Assembly: GCA_018806915.1 (NCBI GenBank)
Contig: JAGKQI010000059.1
Location: 682,001 to 746,000, forward strand
Direction of reading: 5' to 3'
Source: Phytophthora colocasiae
Lineage: Eukaryota; Oomycota; Peronosporomycetes; Peronosporales; Peronosporaceae
DNA length: 64,000 nt
Below, one piece after another: positions 53,233-63,598 of the stretch. Both the position numbers and the translations under genes were made by a program. How positions within the stretch are numbered: position 1 is the first letter of the stretch; each line of letters starts with the position of its first letter. Below the pieces are notes generated by a model, which saw only the letters and a program-made list of their open reading frames with translations, was not told the origin of the DNA and did not search any database.

Positions 53233-56184
53233 ATGCCCAAGCCGACGACAGACGCGTCGTGGGAGGTCGAGGTCTCGGAAAAGACTGGCCGACCTATCCA
53301 CTGGAACGGCCAGAACTTCCAGTACTACAAGAAGCTGATGGAGCTCGCCGCGCGTAAGAAGAACGACGACTTGTACAAGATTCTCACTGGAAAGCGAACC
53401 TACGATGAAAACTGGTCGTCTCTGCAGAAGACCGCGTGGGAAGGCTACCAGCTGGATCTCCAGGAGCTGATCTTTTCGTCCGTGTGCACCGACATGGGGC
53501 AGCAGTTGATGTCCCTGCCGGACGGCTCAGCGATGTGGAAGCACCTCTGTGAACGGTTCGAGGGCACGGCGAACGAGCAGACGCGTGCGATGACCAAACG
53601 CCAACTCTACGCGCAGTTGGAGGCAGCTCGGTGCAAGCAGACTAATGTGGAAGGACACCTGAACTACATGTGCCGACTGCACGAGAGACTCAAGACGGTC
53701 GGGATGACCCTCGACGACGCAGTTTTCTGTGGGATGCTGGTGTCGTCGCTTCCCTCCAACGAACGATTCGACCGTCTGCGTGGATTTGTGGACTCAGGGA
53801 TGGACTGTGTGAACACGCCAGAGAAAGTGGTGGCGATGGCTATCACGTTCGACAAAGCAAACAAGGCCGACGGCCAGCTGAATCGTTCATTCGGCGGTGG
53901 TAAGCAAAACTCCGGCCCAGCCCAGCAGAACAAGCCACAAGGCGGAGGAGGAAACAAGAAGTCCGAGCACAAGGACTCCAAGCGCGATGAAGTACAACAT
54001 CAACGAGATGAAGACAGACGAGCAAAGAACTGCTTCGGCTGTCACAAGCCCGGTCACCAGAAAAAGGACTGCCCCAACGCTGACTGCGGTGGTGGCGGAA
54101 ACGGTACCGGCAGTGGAGGGGGTAGCAGTGGAGCAGCGGGAAGCAGCTCGGGCACTGGACTATTCTCATTTAGCTCAGGAATCACTGGATCCGCTTTGGG
54201 GCGGACAGTTGCGGGAGAACGACGCAGTGATATCCGCGGAGGGCGGTATGAGCATGATGCCACTTCAGCAAGTCTCGCTGGGAGTGGAAGTGATGGCTGT
54301 GACATAGCCAGTAGCCGTGGAGCGACGAAGAACAAGACCGTGTACGCACCCGACATGTGGGTCTTCGACTCCGCAGCCAATCGACACCTAGTTGGTGACA
54401 AGCGCTACTTCGTCGAGTATCGCAGTCTCACGGCAGCAGAGCGAAAGGAGGCTACTGTGCAAGGGTACAACGGAAAGTCTTCACCGGAGGGAGTAGGCGC
54501 TATCGACTTGTGGGTGGAAGTGAACGGAGGTCACGTCGCGCTCCGCCTCGAGCAAGTCTACTACTCGCCCAAGCGACCGAATCTGATGTCGCAGTCTGTT
54601 GCAAGAAGCCAAGGATTCAAGGTCGAGTACGATGACGAGACGGCCATGTACACACTGTCGAAGAACAACGCTACGGCTTTACAAGCGCCGCTGGACAAGC
54701 CATGCGGTCTGTGGCTATTCTCTGCCAAGAACGAATTCCTACCTGGAAACCGTAGTCCACTGGTTCCAGAGGCCATGGTGAACTTTGCACTACGAGACGG
54801 CGTAGCGGATCTCCAGTGTTGGCACGAGCGACTCGGTCATCTGTGCCCACAGCACATCAAGAAGATGGCTGACGAGGGACTCGTCGAAGGCATGATGATA
54901 CGCCGACGCCAGTTCGACATGTGCGAAGCTTGTCAGCTCGGGAAGAGCCGCGCGAAGCCAGCGCAGAAGCATCTGGACCGTGGTGTCACAGAGAGGAATC
55001 AACTCGTGTTTGCTGACTTGTTGTTTCCGCCTACGAACTACAACTGCACAAGATTCAAGTCGATACTGGTGATCATGGACGCCCATACCCGATACATCAC
55101 AGCGTATCCAGTGAAGAATAAGACTGGCCAAGAAGTCAACGCACTGATTCGTCGATACGTAGCCTGGGCGGAGCGACAGTGTCCTGGATGCAAGGTGAAG
55201 CAAGTGTTCACAGACTGTGGTGGGGAGTTCACGAATGGAGAGATCACCGCCTGGTATCAGAGTCACGGGATTGTGCACTCAACGACGCCACCCAACACAT
55301 CGCGGCTCAACATGGTTGAACGAAGCCACCAGACGCTGTGCGGGATGATGAAGACAATGCTGAAAGAGTCGGGGCTACCGACCTCGTTCTGGGTGGACGC
55401 GCTACACTACGCAGTGTACCTCAAGAATCGGTCTTACTCGGCTTCAATCTGCAACACACCGTACGAGGCGATGTGGAGCCGAAAGCCGGACATACACCAT
55501 GTGAGGAAGTTCGGCGCGCTAGCCTACATGCACAAGAAGGTGGGCCCGGCACGTCACAAGTTTGCTGACAACTGCCGCGTGGGATTTACGCTGGGATACC
55601 GTGAAGGCACGCTGGGATGCAAGATGTACTTCCCTACGGAAGGCACCGTCCTGTTTGGAGGGCAAGTCACCGTAAACGAGCAAGTCATGTACAAGGACCG
55701 ACATGAAGCAGACTATGAAGACAGCGTTCGCGAGTGGGCAATCGCTGCGTATCCGGACCTAACGAGCACGGGACGCCAGGATTACGACCTGCCGGTCGTA
55801 GGAGGGCGAGAGCATGAAGCTGAAGAACTCCATGATGCGACAGATGACGAAGAGAATGCCGAAGAAGGTGAAGAAGATCGTCCTGACGTCCATTATGGAA
55901 GTAGTCGTACTGATGTGCATGGTGGAAGCTGGATCAACCGTCAACCCCCGATACTAAGTGACGAGATGGTGTTCACACAGCCGCAGCCTGAATCAGAACC
56001 AGAACCAGTGCACCAAGAGGTTGATGAGCTTGTGGACGTTGCCGACGCTGATGCCGCCAACGTCGAGGAGGTCGACGAGGCCGACACTGAAGAAGTCATG
56101 GAAAAAGATCAAGCTGAGCACGACCAAGAAGATGATGTCGGAGATGATGAATCTCTTCACGGAGCTATGGCTGATGTTACCTGA
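53233..56184 (+). CDS. Copia Gag-protease-integrase part of polyprotein
   Basis: The 983-residue frame starts MPKPTTDASWEVEVSEK. A UBN2-type Gag occupies about residues 20-230; the zinc knuckle CFGCHKPGHQKKDC is near 266-279; the protease motif is WVFDSAANRHLV (near 375). Integrase follows, with the zinc region WHERLGHL ... CEACQLGKS, first Asp in FADLLFPP, second in FTDCGGEFTNG, and Glu in NMVERSHQTL. The C-terminal 150 residues are acidic. In this family gag and pol are normally one frame. Here the frame ends at TGA 56182-56184, and RT continues one base over, so this copy probably lost RT by a one-base indel. Confidence 0.93.
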   Translation: MPKPTTDASWEVEVSEKTGRPIHWNGQNFQYYKKLMELAARKKNDDLYKILTGKRTYDENWSSLQKTAWEGYQLDLQELIFSSVCTDMGQQLMSLPDGSAMWKHLCERFEGTANEQTRAMTKRQLYAQLEAARCKQTNVEGHLNYMCRLHERLKTVGMTLDDAVFCGMLVSSLPSNERFDRLRGFVDSGMDCVNTPEKVVAMAITFDKANKADGQLNRSFGGGKQNSGPAQQNKPQGGGGNKKSEHKDSKRDEVQHQRDEDRRAKNCFGCHKPGHQKKDCPNADCGGGGNGTGSGGGSSGAAGSSSGTGLFSFSSGITGSALGRTVAGERRSDIRGGRYEHDATSASLAGSGSDGCDIASSRGATKNKTVYAPDMWVFDSAANRHLVGDKRYFVEYRSLTAAERKEATVQGYNGKSSPEGVGAIDLWVEVNGGHVALRLEQVYYSPKRPNLMSQSVARSQGFKVEYDDETAMYTLSKNNATALQAPLDKPCGLWLFSAKNEFLPGNRSPLVPEAMVNFALRDGVADLQCWHERLGHLCPQHIKKMADEGLVEGMMIRRRQFDMCEACQLGKSRAKPAQKHLDRGVTERNQLVFADLLFPPTNYNCTRFKSILVIMDAHTRYITAYPVKNKTGQEVNALIRRYVAWAERQCPGCKVKQVFTDCGGEFTNGEITAWYQSHGIVHSTTPPNTSRLNMVERSHQTLCGMMKTMLKESGLPTSFWVDALHYAVYLKNRSYSASICNTPYEAMWSRKPDIHHVRKFGALAYMHKKVGPARHKFADNCRVGFTLGYREGTLGCKMYFPTEGTVLFGGQVTVNEQVMYKDRHEADYEDSVREWAIAAYPDLTSTGRQDYDLPVVGGREHEAEELHDATDDEENAEEGEEDRPDVHYGSSRTDVHGGSWINRQPPILSDEMVFTQPQPESEPEPVHQEVDELVDVADADAANVEEVDEADTEEVMEKDQAEHDQEDDVGDDESLHGAMADVT

Positions 56185-58177
56185 TGACATTTCGGTGGAA
56201 AATACTGGGGATATTGAGCAGCAGAGTGATGACAATCAAGTCGTTGACGAAGCAGATGACGTTACGGAAGTCGAGGAAGCCGAATATGACCCACCAGTAC
56301 TCACTGGTCATCGCCGTGTACGGGAAGACGAGGAATCGGTCATTAGCGGAGAGGCAGAACTGAAGCGAACCAGAACGGGACTAATCGCTATAACTGAAGA
56401 TGACGAGGAGGATGCACGTGAGGAGTTCTACGTGTATGCCGCCATCGCAGCAGTCTCCATGATGGAAGAAGAACCCAAGCATCGACTTTGGCACGAGTCA
56501 GAGGTGAGCTTACCACGCACGTTCAAGGAAGCAATGTCGTCACCGCAGCAGAAGGAGTGGTGGGCCGGCATGGAACGTGAACTCGCAGCCATGGAAGAGA
56601 AGGACGTCTTGGAGCTGGTCCCCGAAATCGAGATGCCTGAAGGGAAGCGTGCTCTACAAACGATGTGGAGATACCAGATCAAGACGGACAATAGTGGAAA
56701 TGTACTACGCTTTCGCCCCAGATTGTGCGCTCGAGGTGATAAGCAGGAGCCCGGAGTTGATTTCCTGGTGATGGAGACCTTCTCCCCAGTCGCACGGATG
56801 GCATCGTTTCGGCTGTTCGTGGCGCTATGCATCCTGCTGGGGCTGGATCCGTTCTCCTGTGATATCAATACGGCATATTTAAATGCAAAGTTGAAGATCG
56901 TACACTTTATTCGCCGCATTGCTGGTTTCCCGCCTCGGAAAGGCTGGGTGTACAAGGTGAAGCATGCAATTTACGGCTTGCACCAGAGCGGACGTGAGTG
57001 GTACGACGAGCTGAATGAGTGGTTGGCAGGAAAAGGATGGCGCCGCTGCACGACGGAGCCGTGTCTGTATGTCTACACCAAGGACGACGTTATCGCGATC
57101 CTGCTGGTCTACGTGGACGACTTGATTTGTGGAACAAACAGCGAGACCTGGAAGGTGGAATTCTTCGAGGCTCTCAATGCCAAGTATGGTATTAAGGACC
57201 AGGGACGTCTGCAGAACTACTTAGGCATTCAGATTGACTGGACGGAAGATGGAGTATTCCTGCACCAGACCAAGTATGCCAAGGACGTGCTTAACCGATT
57301 TGGATTTGGAGATGCTCGAGGCTGTCGGTCACCGATGGACCCGAACATCAAGTTGGCCGCAGCTCCAAGTGATGAGCGTGAAAAGGAGGTCGGGATCGAC
57401 TACCGCGCCGCGATCGGATCACTAATGTATATCGCAACTAGCACAAGACCGGACTTGGCGTATCCAGTGGGTTATCTAAGCCGCTTTGTTGGAAATCCGA
57501 CCATCCAACACGGCGGAGCCCTGAAGCGAGTCCTACGTTACCTGGTTGCAACCGTGGGTCACGGTGTGTTTTTCAGCCAGCCTACTGGAAAGCGACCAAC
57601 ACAGTACAAGGTCATAACGGTAGATGGCTACTGCGACTCAGACTGGGGGAACTGTCCCGACACCAGGAAGAGCGTCACAGGCTATGTGATGAAAGTTGCC
57701 GGTGGACCTGTGGCATGGGCTGCACGCAGACAGGGTGTCGTCGCTCAAAGCACAGCGGAGGCCGAGTACGTCGCGTCTTGCGAGGCCTGCATGGAGGGAA
57801 AGTCACTGACAAACATTCTAACCGAGGTGCTACCAGATTTCGGTGTGGAGTTCAAGCTTGGAGTGGATAACCAAGCTGCCATCGCGCTGGCATCGAACCC
57901 GACTTACAGTCGTAAGACTCGACACATCGAACTCCGATTTCACTATGTTCGGGAGCAAGTCAAGCAGAAAGCAGTCACGATTTGGAAGATAATTGGTGAG
58001 CTGAACCCTGCTGATCTGCTGACGAAGCCCCTAAGTTTCCCAAGACTCGCGAAATTGAAGGCTCTGGTGGGTATGAAACCTGAGTTTCGACTAACTAGCC
58101 GCGAGGAACGCCGCACGAGTTATGGCGGAATGCTGAAGAACCAAATGGATCTTGCTGGCTCAAGTGGTGAGGAGTAA
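56160..58177 (+). CDS. Copia reverse transcriptase and RNase H part
   Basis: The frame is open from 55958, but the element-like sequence begins near 56160 (LPDDISVENTGDIEQQ), in the +1 frame relative to the gag-integrase ORF. RT: SCDINTAYLNAKL for the first Asp, and YVDDLICG for the catalytic pair. RNase H: YCDSDWGNC, STAEAEYVAS and DNQAAIALAS, ending with the usual TRHIELRFHYVREQV segment. Without a frame change at about 56178 this part would not be translated, because it has no start codon of its own in a good context. A programmed shift is less likely than an indel, as copia elements usually have one ORF. Confidence 0.9.
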
Positions 58178-58214
58178 GTTCCGAGAAGCATTGCACACGT
58201 CCTCGGAGGGCGGG

Positions 58215-58471
58215 TGTTAAGTTGAGGCTTAACATGGGAACGTGGAGCGCTGGACAAAGCTTTCTCTGGCGCAGACCTGAGAGGCTGCACTGCAACCTGG
58301 GAAAAACTCAACGATGGACGAATAACCCCGTGTGAGCTTAGTTCGTGGCTGCTGCATTCGAATCCGCAGTAGCATGCACTTGTAGGAGCTCGGAAAGCCG
58401 AGCAAGTTTAACTTTAATTCATTCAGTCTGAAATTTACTCCAAGGAGCGCAAGCGCACTACAAATTCAACA
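58215..58471 (+). repeat. 3' LTR of copia element
   Basis: The 257-bp LTR is followed by the target duplication TGTAC at 58472-58476. Confidence 0.96.
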
Positions 58472-58610
58472 TGTACATGTACATGAAACAATTCCAGTTG
58501 AACAGCTGGGGCTGGTAATCTCTAGATTGGCGTCGACCTCTCGAAAAGGCACTTTTAAATTTACGTGAAATTCACCTGCAAGAGCATTACTGTTTACAAA
58601 GCACTCTTAA

Positions 58611-59197
58611 GAGCATCTCCACCGGCAAGTCCTACGCAAAGTTCTAACGGTGTCTTCTATCTGAAGTTTACAATAAAACTCCACATTGGTTCCGATGCAG
58701 CGGCAAGTTTTATCGGTTCATATCGCCCACTCAGGACTGCCATTCCAGAAGCTTCCCGAGAGACGAATGGACGGGCTACCATGGGCGAACAGCACCAGAT
58801 AATCACGACTCGGCTGATGTCCGACTACTTTGGCGACAACCCGACGTACGACGAACGTAAGGGCCATGCTTTATCATGGATGAAATTGCTAACTACGAAA
58901 CTATATTTTTGTAGGCAAATTCCGCAGGCGCTTTCGCATGTGGCGCTGCCTGTTCGAGACGATCGTTGCAGCACTTGTCGACGATGAGCAGAATAATTTA
59001 TTTGTTCAGAGGCCGGATGCTACCGGTCTGCTTGGCTTTCTTCAGGTCTGAAGATAAGACCTGTGGACCACCCGATAGGACCTGTTGAAGTTAAGACCCT
59101 CGTTAGAGCTTACCACTACGTTGCTTAAAACTTGCTCTCAAGTCTTAACAGCTACTTTTAGGATAAAACTTCGCTTACGACTTGCCGGTGGAGACCA
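58611..59197. mobile_element. PIF/Harbinger transposon remnant with terminal inverted repeats
   Basis: The left end gagcatctccaccggcaagt (58611-58630) is mirrored at about 59172-59196, where cttacgacttgccggtggaga is its inverted counterpart; about 20 bases match well. A TAA precedes the left end, as expected for the 3-bp target preference of this superfamily, but the outermost right bases are decayed. The 587-bp element encloses a transposase N-terminal fragment (58781-59051), so it looks like an internal-deletion derivative. Confidence 0.75.
58781..59051 (+). pseudogene. HARBI1/PIF-like transposase N-terminal fragment (two exons)
   Basis: Exons 58781-58856 and 58915-59051 are joined by a clean 58-bp GT-AG intron. 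Joined, they give about 70 residues, with RLMSDYFGDNPTYDERKF and RRRFRMWRCLFETIVAAL followed by NNLFVQRPDATGLLGFL, the N-terminal region of Harbinger-type (DDE_Tnp_4) transposases. It ends in TGA; the DDE catalytic domain is absent. The exact exon junction in the Arg codon supports the intron. Confidence 0.75.
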
Positions 59198-60327
59198 CAT
59201 GAACACACGTACAATGTACGTACGGTACATGCATGTACAGTGTAGGCGATAGGTACAGTACATTCTCTCCTAAGAGCATCTGTACGTGTGCTGCACATAC
59301 GGTACATACGATAAAACTGCGATAAGCGGAAAACGTTGGAAATTGGTTGGTGTGATGTCATTCTTGTAAGCGCATGCAAGCATGCACACAACGCGTTGTG
59401 AGTCACAAAGTCCAACAACACAACTTGTGACAACAGAAAGTGTGCTTTTCTGTTCATTGTTTGCGCCTTTAAGATACAAAATACGATTTGACTCGAGTCT
59501 GCTCTAACATAATCAGAAACTGCAGAATCGCGATGCTTGTGGCCCCATAGCCTTACATGTGCTTGCAGCCCAAAATTTGTATGTTCATTCATGCACTTAA
59601 CTGATCGCATAGATGTTTGAGTTACGTTCCATGTACTATTATCTCGCAGAAGACGACGTGGTGACAATGTCCAGTGTGGAAATTCCAAGTACTTGTATTT
59701 CAATTATTTACCGCAGACTGTAGGATACCACACATGCATAGTACTACATGTAGAACTGCCGTCACCAGTCCTTAAAGGATGGTCACATGAATTTTACTCT
59801 GGAGCTGTCGAATTTCAAAAAAGCCACAATTAGTTCAATGAATTAGAAGTACTATAGTACAATTTACAGAATGAAAGGAGTCAACACGAATATGTATTAG
59901 TACTACAAAATTCTGACCCTGATCAACACGAATATGTATTAGTACTACAAAATTCTGACCCTGATCCTACTTTAATTGGTAACAATAGATGGTTAGGGTT
60001 ACATCGTTCACGATTGAACCTTGTGTGGGTCACATAGGGAAACAAATTTAGATTAATTTTATAGGGACACCCTACATGTATGTCAGGGACAACGATTTAG
60101 CTCCGCATATTAAGTGGGTTCCCAATTTGATATAAGCAATTGGTATGCACTTGAAGTATGCACTTTTTCGATGCTTGCCATGTAAGCGCATCTTCGCGCC
60201 CCGACCAGCAGGTCCGGTCCGAACTAACTCGGTCATAGCCTTGACAGCCTATCTTGTCGCGAAACAACAACCACCAGCCAAGACGACACTTCTCAATCTC
60301 CGTCGACGCGCGCACGTCTCAACCAGC
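59198..60327. other. Intergenic region upstream of RXLR gene 3
   Basis: I see no gene here. It holds palindromic GTACATGTAC-like sequence near 59210-59310 (including catacggtacat at 59297-59308) and an exact 42-bp tandem duplication at 59881-59964; the rest is AT-rich. Several open frames on the minus strand (for example 59158-59703) show no protein-like features. Confidence 0.5.
59881..59964. repeat. Exact 42-bp tandem duplication
   Basis: The unit starting tcaacacgaatatgtattag is present twice, at 59881-59922 and 59923-59964, without mismatch. It is about 360 bases upstream of RXLR gene 3. Confidence 0.9.
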
Positions 60328-61529
60328 ATGCGGACCCGCTGTCGTTTGCTACTTTTGGTGCTTTTAGCTGTGGTCTTCGTCTCAACCAGAGCTTCCGGTG
60401 TCTTGATTCAAGAGACTGAGGCTACCTCAGAAAATCCGCTTCCGGACGGCCCAATTCCTGCTAGGTCGTTGCGGAAAGAAGGCCCTATACGTCTACTGTT
60501 GTCGCCCAGTGAGGAGGAGCGGATGCCATCTGCTATGGGGGTGAAGGAAGCGATTGGATGGCTGTGGAATGCAGTGAAAATGAAACTCAGGATCAAGTTT
60601 TGGCTCTATCGCGGGACAACACCGGAAAAAGTCCTCGAGAAGTTGAAGGTGACCAGTAAAACTGACAAGAACTACAGGTACTATGCGCGATACTACTTCC
60701 GCTACTACGTCAAGTATCCTGGTAGAGTGCCGAAGAATGCTCCAACGAAGACTGTTGATGCGATTATGAAGGCGCGGCAGCAGGATTGGCTCGACAAGAA
60801 CCTGAGTCCACCACAAGTTTTTAAGGAACTGGGGTTTTCAGGAACGTTCGCGTCGGCACAAGGACACCCCGACTACAAGTACTTTGAGCAGTATTCTAGA
60901 ATGTGGAGTGCCCTGCAAGCTAGAATATCAAACGAACAAGTGAAGGCTGCTGATACGATTATGAAAGCGCGATTGCAAAATTACCTCGACGAGAACCTGA
61001 GCCCACCGCAAGTTTTTAAAGAGCTGGGGTTTTCAGGAACGCTCGCGTCGGCACAAGGACACCCCGACTACAAGTACTTTGAGCAGTATTCTAGAATGTG
61101 GAGTGCCCTGCAAGCTAAAATATCAAACGAACAAGTGAAGGCTGCTGATACGATTATGAAAGCGCGATTGCAAATTACCTCGACAAGAACCTGATCCCAC
61201 CGCAAGTTTTTCTCGAGCTGGTGATTTCAGGAACGCTCGCGTCGGCACAAGGACACCCCGACTACAAGTACTTTGAGCAGTATTCTAGAATGTGGAGTGC
61301 CCTGCAAGCTAAAATATCAAACGAACAAGTGAAGGCTGCTGATACGATTATGAAAGCGCGATTGCAAAATTACCTCGACAAGAACCTGAGCCCACCGCAA
61401 GTTTTTAAAGAGCTGGGGTTTTCAGGAACGTTCGCGTCGGCACAAGGACACCCCGACTACAAGTACTTCGAGCAGTATTCTAGAATGTGGAGCGACCTGC
61501 AAGTTAGAATATCAAACGGACTCGCATAA
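60328..61529 (+). pseudogene. RXLR-dEER family effector 3 with 65-residue repeats, frameshifted
   Basis: The first frame, 60328-61194, gives 288 residues: a signal peptide (MRTRCRLLLLVLLAVVFVST), RSLR at about residue 48, SEEERM near 64, then the family region (KFWLYRGTTPEKVLEKLK; YYARYYFRYYVKYPG). From 60757 it continues as tandem 65-residue units (DWLDKNLSPPQVFKELGF ... DYKYFEQYSRMWSALQ). A one-base loss in an A run near 61174 ends the frame at 61194; the repeats continue in another frame to a stop at 61527-61529. The shortened protein still has two full units plus part of a third, so it may be functional. W and Y positions resemble LWY-type modules, which in other species bind host proteins. 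Start 60328 is set by the signal peptide. Confidence 0.8.
60757..61529 (+). repeat. Four 195-bp coding tandem repeats in RXLR gene 3
   Basis: Units begin at 60757, 60952, 61147 and 61341, marked by gatgcgatt/gatacgatt-atgaa. Unit 1 is the most diverged; units 2 to 4 are nearly identical. The third is 194 bp because of the one-base loss and also carries several substitutions near 61190-61225. Near-identity suggests recent unequal crossing-over. Confidence 0.92.
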
Positions 61530-61886
61530 TAAACTAAGAAGTAGTGTGAGTTCTCAGTTATACTTTCTTGAAGCACATGGATACCGTGCAGTTATTTGTG
61601 GCGCTGCTCTTGTTTGTCCTACATAGTACGTAGTGGATAGCACTACAAACTAAAGTGTCATTTTCTCGTGATGCTTTACTCATTGTTGGCGAGATAAAGG
61701 ATACGGAGCTACCGCGACAATTAGACAGCCAGTGACGCCGACCAGCTTGCAGGGCGTTTACGGGACGGTCTCCCACCGTAGACTTTTTTTAAAATATTTC
61801 CAGAAGTTTTATAAGCGCAAACATCGATTGGTTTTAAAAGCACGATCTGCTCTAGCAGTTACGAGTAAGCTATCAAGTAATACAAC
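61530..61886. other. Intergenic region between effector 3 and metalloprotease gene
   Basis: The 357-bp convergent spacer shows nothing recognisable apart from presumed 3' flanks of both genes. Confidence 0.5.
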
Positions 61887-62711
61887 TTAAAAATTGTACC
61901 GGTTGCGGACGTTGTCGAGTACACGACGCAGCATCCAGCCATCACCTGGCGTGACGGTGATGGAGCTGTAGGCCATCATGACGCAGTTGGGGAAATCCGT
62001 CGCCGGTTTGTCCTTAAGTCCGTAGAAATCCGGCAGTCCGAGGCCATGACCGATCTCGTGGGCGAAGAAAAGGATATTCTTGTCGTAGAGGTTTTGTAGC
62101 GTGTTGTTGAGGCTAATTTCCTGGCCCCAGTCGTAGCCGAAGCCATACGGAATATCCTCCTTCAGCCACAGCGAGACGTCGTACGGTTTGCCCTTGCAGT
62201 TGCTTGTGTCGGACCACTGGTTGTTGACGTTGTCGTAGAAGCGGTAGCACTCGTCCGGACACTGAGCGACGCCGTTGGTGGGGTCCAACACTCCTTCGTA
62301 GATGGATCCCATTGATTCATCGGCCCATTCGAACTGAGCCTTGTCCTTCGTAGCCCAACCCACCATGTTAATGTCCAATTCAGTGAATGGCCAGCAGTTG
62401 TAGCCCTCGAGCCACTTGTTCCACGCGTTGTAGTGCCGTTTTAGGATACCTTGAAACTTGGACGCCACGTTCTTCGACAGACTCGTGCTGCTATCCCAAC
62501 GAACGCAGTAATTCATTGAGCCGTTGTTGTGCACTAGGTGATCCATGATCCAGTTCTTGTTGTCCAAAACATTCCAGTTGGATGTACTGGACGTGTCGGA
62601 AGTCGGTCCGATCCGGTGTTGCCACACCCAGTCCAGATACTTCTTGCTGATGTACTGTGACGGAATGCTGTCGATAGCACTCCGTCGGCATTGAAGTGCA
62701 AGTTGATGCAC
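61887..62711 (-). pseudogene. Zinc metalloprotease (HEXXHXXGXXD), 5' end missing
   Basis: The 274-codon frame has the metzincin-like zinc motif HEIGHGLGLPDFYG and a downstream Met in CVMMAYSS that may be the Met-turn. The part before it is Trp-rich (YLDWVWQHR; NAWNKWLEGYNCWPF) and has Cys pairs compatible with an extracellular, disulphide-containing enzyme. There is no ATG at the 5' end: the frame opens at 62711 with GTG, without a signal peptide. Position 62712 starts a TGTAG sequence that I read as the LTR of another element. The gene is therefore probably interrupted by that insertion, with its 5' exon or signal peptide beyond the window. Substrate unknown. Similar secreted zinc proteases occur widely in oomycetes and fungi. 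Confidence 0.75.
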
Positions 62712-63071
62712 TGTAGTGCAATCTACATATCTCTACATGTACCCACTTTGTGATTGGCTAAAACTAGATTCTGGTATTATGCCATTGTGGTTTACGCCAT
62801 TCAGCTGAGACATTGAGAGAGTCTCATTGGCTGAAATTCGAGAAGGTTCTCGAAGCTTGATTATGGGACGCCCAGGAGTCAAGTCAACATTGCTACGTGG
62901 AAGTTTATAGGAAAATCATTGGTAGATAGCCAAATCAGAAGATAGGAAAAGATAGGCTCTAGGATACATTCTACTGGATTTTTGAGAGAGCTCTGTGAGC
63001 CACCAGTTAGCTTAGGACCGTAAGAGCCTTCCTCATTTCAATTCACTTTTCAATTTACCAACAACCTCTCA
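62712..63071 (+). repeat. Putative 5' LTR of gypsy-like element 3
   Basis: The stretch begins TGTAGTGCAATC directly where the metalloprotease frame is cut, and could end at CTCTCA before a TGG-starting sequence (tggcccatcaactgg, 63073-63087) that may be a primer binding site. No second LTR is in the window, so the borders are inferred only. Confidence 0.4.
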
Positions 63072-63598
63072 GTGGCCCATCAACTGGTCACGCCTCCCTG
63101 GGTCTTCGCTCCGCCGTCCAAGTCCGGCCTCCGCTTCCTCGCCCCCGCGCGCTTACTGTGTTACATAGTAGCGCTTGTCGGGTCAAGCTTCGCTCCATCG
63201 TCCAAGGTCGGGTCTCTCGTGGGCGGCATAGCCAGAAGCGAGTAGATCCTTGGCTATTAGCACCAGCCAATTGCTGGGGAAGTGCTAGGCCTAAAGGGGT
63301 CTCTTTTGGGTTGTCTTTGGGAGAGTTCGTGCCCATCACAGGTCAGGGAATCAACTTTGAAAGGTTGGTATATCTCTGCCTAGTGCACGTAACTCTTTGG
63401 TCGCTACTAGAAGCCGGTTCAGTGCTTGGAACGCTCTTAAGTGCAGCTTTTATTTCCATCGCTCCCCGGTAGCTTCAATTTACCCTTTCTTTTGGTGTTT
63501 GGGTCGGTACAAGCCGAACCACTCCCATTTTTTCCTTCTTTTCATTGGGTTTTTGGGTTTTATTGGATTGAGTTCGTGCTACGAAAAGTCCACTCGAA
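63072..63598. other. Untranslated leader of gypsy-like element 3
   Basis: The 527-bp stretch lies between the putative LTR and the gag-like ATG. It contains pyrimidine-rich sequence and a repeated phrase (cttcgctcc...cgtccaag near 63106-63122 and 63188-63206). I see no gene. Confidence 0.35.

Larger units (their letters stand above)
52934..58471 (+). mobile_element. Ty1/copia LTR retrotransposon, nearly intact and young
   Basis: LTRs of 257 bp at 52934-53190 and 58215-58471 start TGTTAAGTTGAGGC and end AAATTCAACA. They differ by one base by eye (C or T at the fifteenth base). The 5-bp duplication TGTAC is at 52929-52933 and 58472-58476. Gene order gag, protease, integrase, RT, RNase H identifies Ty1/copia. 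A purine tract (ggagggcggg, 58205-58214) precedes the 3' LTR. The coding region is split into two frames by one indel near 56178. Confidence 0.96.

Noticed and set aside
59158..59703. Minus-strand ORF of 181 codons
   Set aside because: It lies over simple GTAC-rich sequence and the Harbinger end, with no protein-like motifs.
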